A DNA stretch of 64,000 bases, taken from UBA668 sp039796575. Lineage in GTDB: Bacteria > Actinomycetota > Acidimicrobiia > Acidimicrobiales > Ilumatobacteraceae. Under the pieces are notes generated by a model. The model worked only from the letters and a program-made list of their open reading frames with translations. It searched no databases and was not told where the DNA came from. Shown one piece after another: positions 23,780 to 33,981 of this stretch; position 1 is the stretch's first letter, and every line of letters begins with the position of its first letter. Both the position numbers and the translations under genes were made by a program. The stretch is from contig JBDKJP010000078.1 of NCBI GenBank assembly GCA_039796575.1, positions 1 to 64,000 of the forward strand. The letters are read 5' to 3'.

Positions 23780-26700
23780 TCAGCGGGTGCGGTTGCCCGT
23801 GACCCGCACCTTCACACCGCCGACCAGCTGACCGAACGTCGCCGATGTCGGACGGGGATCGGTGACGGTGTTGGTCATTGCACCGAACATGTACAGGTCG
23901 GTCACGAAGCTCTCGCCCACGGTGCCGTTGCCGGGCGTGAACGAGATGGTGACCTGGCAACGCTTGCCCGGGGCGATGTTGTTGCAGGTGCTCGTGGCGG
24001 TGAACTTCGTGGTCGGGTTGTTGGCCGAGACCGCCGTGAAGTACAGCGCCGGGTTGCCCGACAGCGAGAAGTTCGCCGTGCCGTTGTTGGTGAGCTGCAC
24101 CGACGCCGTGCTGGTACGACCCGCACGACCGCTGATGGTGACGCTGGTGGCCGAGAGCGAGATCGTCGCCGCCGTGGCCTGACCCGCGAGCGCCACGTTC
24201 ACCGGGGTGAGCGCCGTGCCCGTCGCCGGGTCGGTGGCGTTGACGGGCAGGCTCGCCGCCTTGTTGCCGCCGCTGGTGGGACGGAACGCCACACCGATGG
24301 TGCACGAGGCACCGCCGGCGAGGTTCGCCGTGGGCGCCGTGCCGTTGATGGGGCACGCCGTCGACGAGGTGCTCGACACGAACCGGAACTGGTTGGCATT
24401 GGCGCCGGCGAAGGCGAGCGTGCCCACCGTCATCGGTGCCGTGCCCGAGTTGCGGATGACCACGCTCTGGGTGGCGCTCGTGTTGCCGACCACCGTCGCC
24501 GTGTAGGTCAGCGAGGTCGGGGTGACCGTCAGCGCCGGCTGGGCGCTGGTGATGACGTTGCCCTTCAGGTCGATCGAGATCGGCGAGCGGAGGCCGTCGT
24601 GGCCCACCACCAGCGTGGCCGCCTTCGCACCGATGGCGGTGTTCGCCGCCGCCTGGAGGCGCACCCGCACCGTGCACGACTGGTCACGGTCGAGCGTGGC
24701 GCCGCTGCAGGTGTTCGACGTGACGGCGAACAGCGTGCCGTCGGTGCCGGTGACCGACGTGGAGAACCCGCTCACCGGCGTGCTGCCGATGTTCGAGATC
24801 ACGAAATCCTGCGCCGCGCTGTTGGTGCCCTGACGCACCGTGCCGAAGTCCTTCGACGTCAGGCTGGGCACCACCGGGCCGGCGAGGCGACCCGACACGA
24901 GGAACCGGTCCGTCGCACCGACGACCTGGTCGCCGAGCTCGATGCGGAAGTAGTTCGCCGGCTCGCCGCCGAGCACCGGGCGGTACTCCGAGCCCACGAT
25001 CTCGTGGAACGACGTGCCGTCACCGAGGTGACCGGCCGGCGCGGCCGGGGCCACGTTCGGGTCCCAGCGGAGGAAGCCGCTGAGCACCGGGTCGGTGCCA
25101 GTGATGGCGGCCGTGTCGAAGGTCTCCTTCACGTCACCCGCACCGTCGGTGGTGACGGTGGTGGTGCCGTAGGGGTGCACGAACTGGTAGCTCGTGTTGG
25201 CGCACAGGCCTCCGGCGTTGATGCGGATGCGGTTGAACAGGTTCTGCTGGCCCGCCTGCGGCGTGCCGCCCACGAAGGTGGCCTCGGTGGCCATCCGCAG
25301 CAGGGCGAAACCGCCGGCGCTGAGGCTGCCGTCACCGCACACCTGCGGGGCGTAGGTGACCAGTTCCGAGTCGACCAGCGAGTAGAACGACTCGCTCGGG
25401 TAGTTCGACGGGAACACCAGCGGGTTCTGGGTGTCGAAGCCGCTGCCGGCCAGCACGCAGTAGCCCTCGGTGCTGACGCACTGCTCGAGGCGCACGCCGT
25501 TGTTGTCCTGGATCCAGATCGGGAAGCCGCCCACGTTCTGGGCGCCCGACTGGGCGGGCGTTGCCGTCGTGGCCGAGCCGCTGACCGGCACGGTGACCGT
25601 GCCGGCGTTGCTGGGCACCGTCACGTCGGCGGTGAACGAACCGGCGGCGGTGGGTGCGAAGCGGATCGAGATGGTGCACGTCATGTCGGGGTCGACCGGC
25701 AGCACGCACTCGTTGGTGAGCTCGAACGGCGCGTTGACCGTCGGGGCACCCACCACGAGCGGGGCCGAACCACCGAGGTTCGACACCACGATGACCTGCG
25801 ACTCGCTCAGCGTGTTGACGTGACGGTCGGTGAAGGCGACCGAACCGGGCTGGGCCGAGATGGCGGGCTCGCCCACCGGGGCGCTGCCCACACCCGACAG
25901 CAGCACGGTGAGCGGATCGTTCTGACCGTCGTGCCGCAGCACGAGGTCGGACGAGCGCGGCCCGGTGGCCGCCGGGTCGAACTGCACGGTGAGCGTGCAG
26001 GTGGCGAGGTTGGCCAGCACGAGGCCGCCGACGCAGTCACCACCGGTGACCTGGAAGTCGCTGCTGCCCGAGCTGTTGATGTTCCATGGCGTGTTGGCCA
26101 GGGTGACCGGGTCGACGCCCACGTTGGTGAAGGTGACCGAGCGGTCGACCGTGCCGGTGGCGACGTCGGCGGGGCCGAAGTCGATGGCCGACGGGTCGGC
26201 CACCATCGGGCCGGCGAGGCGACCCGACACACCGAACAGGTCGGTGGAGCCGAGCAGCGTGTGACCGGGCGTACCGAGGGTGTCGAGACGCTGGATGGTG
26301 AAGTGGTTGGCCGCGGTGCCCGTGTCGGGGTCGATGTACGGCGAACCGGTCACCGTGCTCGGCGACAGCGGGTTGCCGAGGTAGCCCGCGGGGCGCACCG
26401 TCTGCTCGAGGAAGCCACCGAAGACGGGGCTGGCGAGCGCCAGGGCGAAGTCGCACGGGGCGGCCATGCAGCCGACGTCGGCGGTGCCGGGCGACGGCTT
26501 GATGGCGCCGTCGGCATCGGTGGTGAGCACCGAGCGGCCGTACGGGAAGGTGAGCACGTAGGCCGTGTTGGCGCAGAGCCCGCCCTTGCGACCACCGACG
26601 AATCGGATGCGACCGAAGGTCATCTGCTGGCCGTCGGTGACACCCGGCGTGATGAAGGCGGCTTCCACACCGGTCTCGACGAAGATCTCGCCGGTCGTGG

Positions 26701-28555
26701 TGGTGCAGCTCGCATCGCTCACCGTGATGGGCTCGGAGGTGGCGAGGTAGTAGAACGCCTCGTCCGGGTAGTTGGTCGGGAAGACCTTGTCACCGACGAC
26801 CGGGCCGGTGATGCACAGTGCGTTCGCCGGATCGGCGCACTGGCCCAACCGCACGCCACGCTCGTCCTGGTACCAGGTGGGGAAGCCGTCGACGAGCTCG
26901 GTCGACACGGCGGCGACACCGCCGGTCGCGTTGGCCGAGAGCAGCACGTTGACCGTCGGCTGGAGCGGCACGTTGGTGGCGAGCTGCAGTACGGCGGAGT
27001 GCGGGCCGGCGACGGCCGGCGTGAACTTGATGCCGACCACGCAGGTCGCGGCCGGGGCCACGACCCCGGTGGGGCAGGTGGTGTCGGTGATCGCGAACGT
27101 CGACGACTGAGCGCCGGCGAGGATGCTCGGCGACAGCTGCAGCGGAGCGCTGCCGGTGTTGGTGACCGTGACGGGCACGATGTCGCTGGCGGTGGTGATG
27201 CGGACGTCGCCGATGACCAGCTCGAGGCCGGCCGGGTCGACGCTGATGCCGGGCTCCATCGTCGGCTCGACGCCGGTGCCGAGGAGGGCCACGGTGAGCG
27301 GCGACGTGCCGCCGACGGTCCAGATCTCGAGCGTGGCACCCGTGGCGCCGAGCGCAGCGGGGCTGAAGGTGAGGTCGATGCCGCACGACGCGTCGCGCTG
27401 GAGCGGCGTTGCCGCATTCGGCGACACGAGCTGCTGGACGCTGCAGGTGGTGGTGGTCGGCGTGAACTGCGCCGAGGCGGCGCCGGTGACGACGACGTGG
27501 TCGATGGTGGACGGGTCGAGGCCGAGCGGGCCCGAACCGAGGTTGGTGACCGTGACGGTGCGGGCGGCGCTGGTGCTGCCCGTGGCCTGGCCACCGAAGT
27601 CGACGGTGGCGACGTCGGCGGTGAGCGGACCGGCCAGCTTGGCCAGAACGCTGAAGTTGGCGGTGGACCCGCGGACCTCGCAGCCGGCGAGGGTGCAGTC
27701 GACACCGAAGCCGACGGCGGGGGTGGCGCCGGCGGGCCACTTCACGACGCTGAGGGTGTTGACGCCGTCCTTGCCGCCCGTGATGGGGCCGAAGCCGGCA
27801 TTGCCGAGGTAGCCGGGGACGGCGTTGGCCTGGCGGAGCAGACCCGACGACAGGTGCGTCGACTGGAACGGGAGGTTCCAGTCGCACGGCACTGCCGGCG
27901 TCGGGAAGCAGCCGATGTCGGAGGTGACGGCCGAGGCGTCGCCGCCCTTCACCTCACCGTTCGAGTCGGTCTTGATGGTGAGCGGGCCGTACGGCGTGCG
28001 CAGCGTGTAGTAGCTGTTCGCGCACAGGCCGGTGCCGCCCTTGGCGTTCGGACGGATGCGGCCGAACACCTGCTGGTCGCCGGCGGCCGGGTCGCCGTTG
28101 ATGAACGCTGCCTCGAGGGCGAGCGTCACGGTGACGCCGTCGCCCGGGGTGACCGCACAGTCGGCCACGGCCACGGGCGCCGCGTCGGCGGCGAAGTAGA
28201 AGAACTCATCTGGGTAATTGCTCGGGAACGCGAGCGGCTGGTTCGGGTCGTAGACGCCCGGGTTGGCCAGCGGGGCGAGGCAGTTGACCTCGACCGGGTC
28301 GAGGCAGGGCACGACCCGCACGCCGGTGGCGTCCTCGTACCACTGCGGGAAGCCACCGCTGTTGAACGCGGTGGACCGCGCCGGCGTGCCGTTGGCACCC
28401 GAGGCCACCGTCGCCGCCATGAACGGCACGGCGGTCAGCACGAGTGCGAGTGCCGTGAGCAGGGCTGTTGTACGCCCCACCCGTCGCTCCCCCGACGGCT
28501 CCCTCGTCGAGTCGTGCTCCCGCACCCGTGCCCAGAACCCAGTGATGGCGCTCAT
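23780..28555 (-). CDS. Giant secreted choice-of-anchor-D (ASH-like) repeat protein A
   Basis: The 1591-residue protein begins with a basic n-region and hydrophobic core (ALLTALALVLTAVPFMAAT, ending near residue 50), read as a signal peptide. Three related modules follow, starting near residues 65, 555 and 1008. Each opens with GGFPxWYxDxxGVR, an FPxNYPDExFY block, then FGRIR...GLCANTxY...PYG and GYLG blocks, then one or more choice-of-anchor-D/ASH-type beta domains (VDFGGQATGSTSAARTVTVT). No sortase, PEP-CTERM or transmembrane anchor is seen at the C-terminus. ATG 28555 follows AAAGGGAAG. It is a tandem paralogue of the next gene. A structural or surface role is inferred; the function is unknown. 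Confidence 0.85.
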   Translation of the reverse strand: MSAITGFWARVREHDSTREPSGERRVGRTTALLTALALVLTAVPFMAATVASGANGTPARSTAFNSGGFPQWYEDATGVRVVPCLDPVEVNCLAPLANPGVYDPNQPLAFPSNYPDEFFYFAADAAPVAVADCAVTPGDGVTVTLALEAAFINGDPAAGDQQVFGRIRPNAKGGTGLCANSYYTLRTPYGPLTIKTDSNGEVKGGDASAVTSDIGCFPTPAVPCDWNLPFQSTHLSSGLLRQANAVPGYLGNAGFGPITGGKDGVNTLSVVKWPAGATPAVGFGVDCTLAGCEVRGSTANFSVLAKLAGPLTADVATVDFGGQATGSTSAARTVTVTNLGSGPLGLDPSTIDHVVVTGAASAQFTPTTTTCSVQQLVSPNAATPLQRDASCGIDLTFSPAALGATGATLEIWTVGGTSPLTVALLGTGVEPTMEPGISVDPAGLELVIGDVRITTASDIVPVTVTNTGSAPLQLSPSILAGAQSSTFAITDTTCPTGVVAPAATCVVGIKFTPAVAGPHSAVLQLATNVPLQPTVNVLLSANATGGVAAVSTELVDGFPTWYQDERGVRLGQCADPANALCITGPVVGDKVFPTNYPDEAFYYLATSEPITVSDASCTTTTGEIFVETGVEAAFITPGVTDGQQMTFGRIRFVGGRKGGLCANTAYVLTFPYGRSVLTTDADGAIKPSPGTADVGCMAAPCDFALALASPVFGGFLEQTVRPAGYLGNPLSPSTVTGSPYIDPDTGTAANHFTIQRLDTLGTPGHTLLGSTDLFGVSGRLAGPMVADPSAIDFGPADVATGTVDRSVTFTNVGVDPVTLANTPWNINSSGSSDFQVTGGDCVGGLVLANLATCTLTVQFDPAATGPRSSDLVLRHDGQNDPLTVLLSGVGSAPVGEPAISAQPGSVAFTDRHVNTLSESQVIVVSNLGGSAPLVVGAPTVNAPFELTNECVLPVDPDMTCTISIRFAPTAAGSFTADVTVPSNAGTVTVPVSGSATTATPAQSGAQNVGGFPIWIQDNNGVRLEQCVSTEGYCVLAGSGFDTQNPLVFPSNYPSESFYSLVDSELVTYAPQVCGDGSLSAGGFALLRMATEATFVGGTPQAGQQNLFNRIRINAGGLCANTSYQFVHPYGTTTVTTDGAGDVKETFDTAAITGTDPVLSGFLRWDPNVAPAAPAGHLGDGTSFHEIVGSEYRPVLGGEPANYFRIELGDQVVGATDRFLVSGRLAGPVVPSLTSKDFGTVRQGTNSAAQDFVISNIGSTPVSGFSTSVTGTDGTLFAVTSNTCSGATLDRDQSCTVRVRLQAAANTAIGAKAATLVVGHDGLRSPISIDLKGNVITSAQPALTVTPTSLTYTATVVGNTSATQSVVIRNSGTAPMTVGTLAFAGANANQFRFVSSTSSTACPINGTAPTANLAGGASCTIGVAFRPTSGGNKAASLPVNATDPATGTALTPVNVALAGQATAATISLSATSVTISGRAGRTSTASVQLTNNGTANFSLSGNPALYFTAVSANNPTTKFTATSTCNNIAPGKRCQVTISFTPGNGTVGESFVTDLYMFGAMTNTVTDPRPTSATFGQLVGGVKVRVTGNRTR

Positions 28556-28868
28556 CGCGCTTCCCTTTCCGCTCCTTCGCTCCCGACGAAGGATCCCGCA
28601 GTCCCTAGACAAGCGTGTCCAGGGTCCGGGGACAAGCATCCCCAATGGTCCCCACGGCGCTACGACGAACGTCGTTCTTGACATCCGACGATGGTCGTAC
28701 GACCTGGGTCATCGCGACGCGCAGCGTGTCGGCCTGACCTCGCACTGATGATCGAGTTGAGATTTCGCCACGCCCCGTGGGACCGTTGGACCGACAGTGA
28801 GAACTCGGAAAAGGTTTGGTCTTTCTGATGTGACATCCGTCACTTCGAAGCCCCACACCAGAACCACG
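28556..28868 (-). promoter_or_regulatory. Upstream control region of giant gene A (no gene)
   Basis: This 313-nt stretch holds no convincing gene. On the minus strand a tentative promoter (TTGTCC, 17 nt, TTGTCT) lies with its -10 about 57 nt before ATG 28555. The palindrome GGTCGTACGACC (28693-28704) is followed by TGGGTCATC. A CRP-like site is at 28829-28844. The same elements at almost the same distances precede giant gene B. Confidence 0.55.
28829..28844. promoter_or_regulatory. CRP-family-like binding site upstream of giant gene A
   Basis: TGTGACATCCGTCACT fits TGTGA-N6-TCACA in 9 of 10 defined bases. Its centre is about 281 nt upstream of ATG 28555, the same distance as the matching site before gene B. 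Confidence 0.5.
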
Positions 28869-28902
28869 AAGGGCCGGCACGGTTGCCCGTGCCGGCCCTT
28901 CC
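28869..28902. terminator. Perfect 15-bp hairpin after giant gene B (copy 2)
   Basis: It has the same stem as 23719-23752 (GAAGGGCCGGCACGG and complement), with loop TTGC instead of TGTC. It starts 33 nt past the stop of giant gene B. The hairpin was probably duplicated together with the gene. Confidence 0.85.
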
Positions 28903-28935
28903 CCTGGGTGGGATCAGCGAGTGCTCAGCACTCGA

Positions 28936-31900
28936 TCACTTGTTGCGGGTGCCGTTCACCCGGAGGGTGTACGGGGTCAGCGAGCCGCCGAGGTTGCTCG
29001 CATTGCCGAACAGCTTCATGTCCACCGACCACGTCGTGCCGATGCCGAGGGTGCCGGCCGTGAACGACACCGTGACGGTGCAGCTCTTGCCGGGGATGAT
29101 GTTCGTGCAGTTGTGCGTGGCACCGAACCGCGGCACAGGGTTGTTCGCCGAGACGGCGACGAACTGGATGGCGGCCTGGCCGATCACCGGCGACGACAGG
29201 CTGAAGTTGCCGTTGCCGGTGTTGGTGATGGTCACCTTCGCCGTCTGGGCCCGACCTGCCTGGCCGCTGATGTTCACCGTCGCGGCCGGGCTCACCGTCA
29301 CGGTGGGCTGGGTGGCGATGCCGGTGAGGTTCACCGTCACAGGGTTGAAGATCACCGCCGTGTGGCCGTCCGTCGTGACGGCGTCATGCGCCTTCACCTG
29401 GAAGGAGGCCGACTTCGCACCCCGGCTGGCCGGGTTGAACCGAGCCGTCACCTGGCAGGACACACCGGCACCGAGGGTGTTCGGGGTGACCGGGCACGTG
29501 TTGGCGCTGATCGAGAAGTCGGGGTTCACCAGTGCCATGGCATCGAGGGTGAGCGCACCGGTACCCGGGTTGCGCACCGTGATGATGGTGCTGGCCGTGC
29601 TGCCGACGTTGAGGGCCGTGAAGGCGAAGCTGGTCGGCGTCACCGTCAGGGCCGGGGTCTCCGGCGGGTTGGCCCGGCCCGTGAGGGCGATGTTGATCGG
29701 CGACCGCAGGCCGCTGTGGGTGACGGTGAGCGTCGCGTTGCGAACGGTCTGGACGGCCACGACCGCGGGGTCGAAGCGGACCACGATCTCGCAGTGGTCA
29801 TCACGCACCAGCGAGGCCGTCGTGGAGCAGTTCTCGCTCACGATGGTGAACTGACCGGCGTCGATGCCGCTCTTGCTCACCACCAGGCTGCCGACCGGGG
29901 CGCTGCCGATGTTGGTGATGACGATGGTCTGCGAGGCGCTCTGGCCGCCACCCTCCACCACGCCGAAGTCCTTCGACGTGAGGCTGGTGACCACCGGACC
30001 GGCCAGGCGACCGGCGACGGCGAACAGCTCGGTGCGCACCACTTCACCCGCACCGCCGAGGATGGCGAAGTAGTTCGCCGGCTCGGTGGCACCTTCGGGG
30101 ATGTACTGCGAACCGACCACCTTGTGGAACACGTTCGGCGAACCGAGGTAGCCGGCCGGCGCCTTGGCGCCCACGTTCGGGTCCCACTGGAGGAACGACC
30201 GCGAGACGGGCTCGGTACCGGTGATGTTGGTGTTGTCGAACGTGCCCGTCCTCGGGAGGACGGCGCCCTCACCGTCGGTGATCACCGTGCGGGGACCGTA
30301 GGGCGTCATCACCGTGTAGGTGGTGTTGGCGCACAGGCCGTCGGCGGTGAGCCGGATGCGGTTGAACAGGTTCTGCGTGCCGGCCTGCGGCTGCGGCGAG
30401 GTGAACGCCGCCTCCGTGACGATGCGCAGGAGCGCCGTGCCACCGGCCGAGGGGCCGGCGATGCCGCAGTCCTGCGGGCCGAAGCTGACCAGCTCCGAGT
30501 CGACGAACGAGTAGAACGACTCGCTCGGGTAGTTGTTCGGGAACGACACCGGCTGACCGGGGTTGAACGTCGCATCGCCGAGCAGCACGCAGTTGCCGTC
30601 GGTGACGAGGCACTGCTCGAGACGCACGCCGTTGCGGTCCTGGATCCAGTTGAAGAAGCCGTTGGTGCTCCCCGCCGACAGCGCCGGCTCGGTGAGCACG
30701 CCGTTGCCCTTCAGCGAGACCACCACGTCGGCGAGCGGACCGGGAGCCTCGGGGTCGCCGGTGAAGGTCTGACCCGTCACGGTGAGCGCAGCGTCACGGT
30801 TGCCGGCGGCGTTCGGCGTGAACCGCACGCTGATGGTGCAGGTGTTGCCGGGCGCCACGAGCACGCCGACGCAGGCGTTGTCGGTGATGACGTAGTCGGC
30901 GTCGACCGGCACCGAGGCGCCGAGCACCTCGAGCGAGGCCTGGCCACCCACGTTGGAGATGACGACCTGCTGCGACTCGCTGCCCACCGGGTTGATGGCG
31001 TCGAGCACGTGGAGGTCGATGAACTGCACCGTGTCGCGCACTGCCGAGAAGGCAGCGCTGCCCGCCGGGGCGAGGCCGATGCCGTTGAGCGGCACCTCGG
31101 TGGGGCTGTTCTTGCCGCTGTGGTGCAGCACCACGGCCGCATCGCGGTCGCCGGTGCCCATCGGGGCGAACGTCAGCGTCACGCTGCACTCGCCACCGGG
31201 GGCCAGCTCCGCATTCTCGATGCAGGTGGTGTCCGTGACGGTGAACTCCGTGGCGCGGTTGCCCTCCACCGTGACGGCGTCGGCGGCGTCGAGCGTGATC
31301 GGGGCGATGCCCGAGTTGCTGAACGTGACCGTGGCGGTCGAGACGTCGTCGGGAACACCGGCCTCCGCATCGGCGAAGGTGAGCGAACCGGGCGTGGCCA
31401 CGACCGGGCCGACGAGGCGACCCGACACCGTGAACTGGTCGGTGTAGGCGATGACCGGAGCGGCGGGGCCGCCGGCGGTGTAGCGCTGGACGTAGAAGTG
31501 GTTCGCCGGCTGACCGGTGGTCGGGTCGATGAACGGGGCGCCGGTGACGGTGCTGGGCTGCAGCGGGTCACCGAGCCAGCCGCCGGGGCGGGTGGTCTGC
31601 TCGAGGAAGCTCTCGAGCACGGGGCTCGACAGGGCCTCTTCGTAGTTGCACGGCAGCACCGTGCAACCGATGTCGGTGGTGCCCATGTTCGGCTTGATGT
31701 CACCGAGGTCGTTGGTGGTGATCACCGTCTGGCCGTACGGGTGCGTGAGCAGGTACGTGGTGTCGGCGCACAGGCCACCGTGGGCGACGATGCGCAGACG
31801 GCCGAACGTGATGCCCTCGTTGGGGGCGATCTCACCGAGGAACGCAGCTTCCGCCGCGGCCTCCACCATGATGCTGCCGGGCTCGGCCTCGCACTCGGGG

Positions 31901-33708
31901 TCGGACACGTCGAGCGGGGCCGAGTTGGCCACGTAGTAGAACCACTCGTCCGGGTAGTTGTCGGGGAAGCTCAGCGCACCGGTGATCGGGGCGGTGACGC
32001 ACATCGGGTTGGTGGGCTGCACGCACTGGCCGACGCGGGTGCCGTTCTCGTCCTGGTACCAGTCGGGGAACGTGTTGATCGGGTCGGTGGTGGTGGACAC
32101 GGCGGCGAAGCCGCCGTACCCGCTGCCCTCGAGGGCGACGGCCAGGAGGCCGATGTTGGTCTGCAGCGACACGCTCGCCACCTCGATGCCATTGATCGAC
32201 GGCACGAAGCGGACGTCGATCGTGCAGGTCTCGAGCGCCGGCACCCAGCCGGACGGGCACGAGTTGCCGACGATCTGGAAGTCGGCGGCGTTGACGCCGA
32301 CGACGCTGGGCAGCAACTGCAGCGGCGCGTTGCCGTTGTTGGACACCGTGAACGACTTGGTGGCGCTCACCGTGCGCAGGCGCACCTCGAAGAAGCCGAG
32401 GTCGCCGGCGTCGAGGTCGGCGGTCGGTGCGTCACCGGCGTTGATGCCGGTGCCGACGAGCTGCACGACTTCGGGGACGGGGTTGCCGTCGCTGTAGATC
32501 TCGAGGGTGCCGTTGGCGGTGCCGGTGACACCGGGGTTGAACGTGACCGTGACCCAGCAGTTCTCGTCACGGGCGAGTGCCGTGGGATCGAGCGGGGCGA
32601 CGACGGTGCCGACGCTGCAGGTGGTGGCGCCGAGCGCGAAGCCGGCGCCGCTGACGACGAGGTCGTCGATGGCCGCGGCGTCGAGGCCGAGCGCACCGCC
32701 ACCGACGTTGGTGAGGGTGATCTGCGGCGAGGTGCCGGTGGTGCCGGTCACCTGACCGCCGAAGTCGAACGACTCCGTCGAGGCCGAGATGGCGCCCGCG
32801 AGCTTGGTGAGCACGGCGAAGTTGGCCGTCGAGGCGACGGTGGTGCAGTCACCCACGCAGGGGGCTTCGTAGCCGGCGTCGGCAGGCGTGCTGTCGGCGG
32901 GCCACTTCTGGATCTCGAACTGGTTGTAGCCGCCGAGACCGCCGGTCACCGGGCCGAACGAGCCGTCACCGAGGTAGCCCTGCGGTGCGGCGGCGACCTG
33001 CTGGAGGAAGCCGATCTGCAGCACCGGGGCGGTGAGGGTCTCGTTGAACGCGCAGGGGACGGTCGGCGTCGGGAAGCACCCGATGTCGATGGTCGCTGCC
33101 GAGGCCGCGCCGCCGAGGATGGCGCCGTCGGGCTCGGTCTGCACGGTCAGCGGGCCGTAGGGCGTGTTGAACGTGTACCAGGTGCTGCCGCACAGGCCGC
33201 TGCCGGGGTCGGCGTTGAGGCGGATGCGGCCGAACACGGCCTGGTCGCCCACGGCCGGCTCACCGTTGAAGAACGCCGCCTCGAGCGCGAGGTGCACGTC
33301 GATGGTGCCGCCCGTGCTGGGGCAGGCCGCGTCGACGGCCGTCACCGGCTGGGAGTCGACGGCAGAGTAGAAGAGCTCGTCCGGGTAGTTCGTGGGGAAC
33401 GACAGCGGAAGGTTCTGGTCGTAGCCGGGGCCCGAGAGGGGCGCGAGGCAGTTCGTGTCGGCCGGGTCGAGGCACAGCTCGGCGCGCACGCCGTTGGCGT
33501 CCTGGAACCACAGCGGATACCCGCCGGAGCTCACACCCGCCGAGCGCGCGGGCACGAAGCCGGCACCCGAGGCAGGGGTCGACGCCATGAACGGCACCGC
33601 CGCCAGCACGAGGCCGAGCGCAGCGAGCACCGCCCTCGTTCGTCCGACTCGACGACCGGGTCCGTGCTCGTGCACGGCCCGTTGATTGGCATTGCGAAAA
33701 ACGCCCAT
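28936..33708 (-). CDS. Giant secreted choice-of-anchor-D (ASH-like) repeat protein B
   Basis: The 1590-residue paralogue of protein A has the same order of parts. A signal peptide (LAALGLVLAAVPFMASTP, cut near residue 45) is followed by three modules beginning near residues 60, 543 and 1014 with GGYPLWFQDANGVR, TFPDWYQDENGTR and GFFNWIQDRNGVR. Module n of A is more like module n of B than its own neighbours, so the triplication is older than the gene duplication. Cys residues recur in each module, consistent with exported disulfide-bonded domains. ATG 33708 follows AAAGGGTG. No anchor or catalytic motif is visible, and the function is unknown. Confidence 0.85.
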   Translation of the reverse strand: MGVFRNANQRAVHEHGPGRRVGRTRAVLAALGLVLAAVPFMASTPASGAGFVPARSAGVSSGGYPLWFQDANGVRAELCLDPADTNCLAPLSGPGYDQNLPLSFPTNYPDELFYSAVDSQPVTAVDAACPSTGGTIDVHLALEAAFFNGEPAVGDQAVFGRIRLNADPGSGLCGSTWYTFNTPYGPLTVQTEPDGAILGGAASAATIDIGCFPTPTVPCAFNETLTAPVLQIGFLQQVAAAPQGYLGDGSFGPVTGGLGGYNQFEIQKWPADSTPADAGYEAPCVGDCTTVASTANFAVLTKLAGAISASTESFDFGGQVTGTTGTSPQITLTNVGGGALGLDAAAIDDLVVSGAGFALGATTCSVGTVVAPLDPTALARDENCWVTVTFNPGVTGTANGTLEIYSDGNPVPEVVQLVGTGINAGDAPTADLDAGDLGFFEVRLRTVSATKSFTVSNNGNAPLQLLPSVVGVNAADFQIVGNSCPSGWVPALETCTIDVRFVPSINGIEVASVSLQTNIGLLAVALEGSGYGGFAAVSTTTDPINTFPDWYQDENGTRVGQCVQPTNPMCVTAPITGALSFPDNYPDEWFYYVANSAPLDVSDPECEAEPGSIMVEAAAEAAFLGEIAPNEGITFGRLRIVAHGGLCADTTYLLTHPYGQTVITTNDLGDIKPNMGTTDIGCTVLPCNYEEALSSPVLESFLEQTTRPGGWLGDPLQPSTVTGAPFIDPTTGQPANHFYVQRYTAGGPAAPVIAYTDQFTVSGRLVGPVVATPGSLTFADAEAGVPDDVSTATVTFSNSGIAPITLDAADAVTVEGNRATEFTVTDTTCIENAELAPGGECSVTLTFAPMGTGDRDAAVVLHHSGKNSPTEVPLNGIGLAPAGSAAFSAVRDTVQFIDLHVLDAINPVGSESQQVVISNVGGQASLEVLGASVPVDADYVITDNACVGVLVAPGNTCTISVRFTPNAAGNRDAALTVTGQTFTGDPEAPGPLADVVVSLKGNGVLTEPALSAGSTNGFFNWIQDRNGVRLEQCLVTDGNCVLLGDATFNPGQPVSFPNNYPSESFYSFVDSELVSFGPQDCGIAGPSAGGTALLRIVTEAAFTSPQPQAGTQNLFNRIRLTADGLCANTTYTVMTPYGPRTVITDGEGAVLPRTGTFDNTNITGTEPVSRSFLQWDPNVGAKAPAGYLGSPNVFHKVVGSQYIPEGATEPANYFAILGGAGEVVRTELFAVAGRLAGPVVTSLTSKDFGVVEGGGQSASQTIVITNIGSAPVGSLVVSKSGIDAGQFTIVSENCSTTASLVRDDHCEIVVRFDPAVVAVQTVRNATLTVTHSGLRSPINIALTGRANPPETPALTVTPTSFAFTALNVGSTASTIITVRNPGTGALTLDAMALVNPDFSISANTCPVTPNTLGAGVSCQVTARFNPASRGAKSASFQVKAHDAVTTDGHTAVIFNPVTVNLTGIATQPTVTVSPAATVNISGQAGRAQTAKVTITNTGNGNFSLSSPVIGQAAIQFVAVSANNPVPRFGATHNCTNIIPGKSCTVTVSFTAGTLGIGTTWSVDMKLFGNASNLGGSLTPYTLRVNGTRNK

Positions 33709-33845
33709 TGCGCCCACCCTTTCCGCCTGTCACTCCCGTCGCGACAGATTCCGCAGCGTCACCAAAGCCGTTCGGCAGGTCAGCGTCAACGACACCGGGT
33801 GAGGTAGGACCACCGTTCGTGAAACAGTGTGGATCGATGGGTCGC

Positions 33846-33859
33846 AGGTCGTACGACCT
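33846..33859. promoter_or_regulatory. Perfect palindrome AGGTCGTACGACCT upstream of giant gene B
   Basis: The 14-nt perfect palindrome is followed by GGGTCATC. The matching site at 28693-28704 lies before gene A, centred 144 versus 145 nt from the start codons. The identical run at the two loci is 21 nt in total. It is a candidate operator for a dimeric regulator. Confidence 0.5.
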
Positions 33860-33981
33860 GGGTCATCCGAACACCACTGGTGGTGGTGTCACCTCACGGA
33901 GCGCAATACTTTGACGTCCCTTGGATGAGGTGGGACCACGGGGCGGACAAAGGACGCTCGGAATTCGAGGCCGAATTCCGG

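Noticed and set aside
24599..28681. A 1360-codon open frame antisense to giant gene A
   Set aside because: It is a shadow of high-GC codon bias. Its translation is Arg/Gly/Val/His-rich with no domains, and the opposite strand has a signal peptide and recognised repeats.
23780..33708. The giant proteins as adhesins with sortase or autotransporter anchors
   Set aside because: No LPxTG, PEP-CTERM, beta-barrel or C-terminal membrane helix is visible at either C-terminus.
28921..33807. A 1628-codon open frame antisense to giant gene B
   Set aside because: Same reason. It also runs through the terminator hairpin and the promoter region of gene B.
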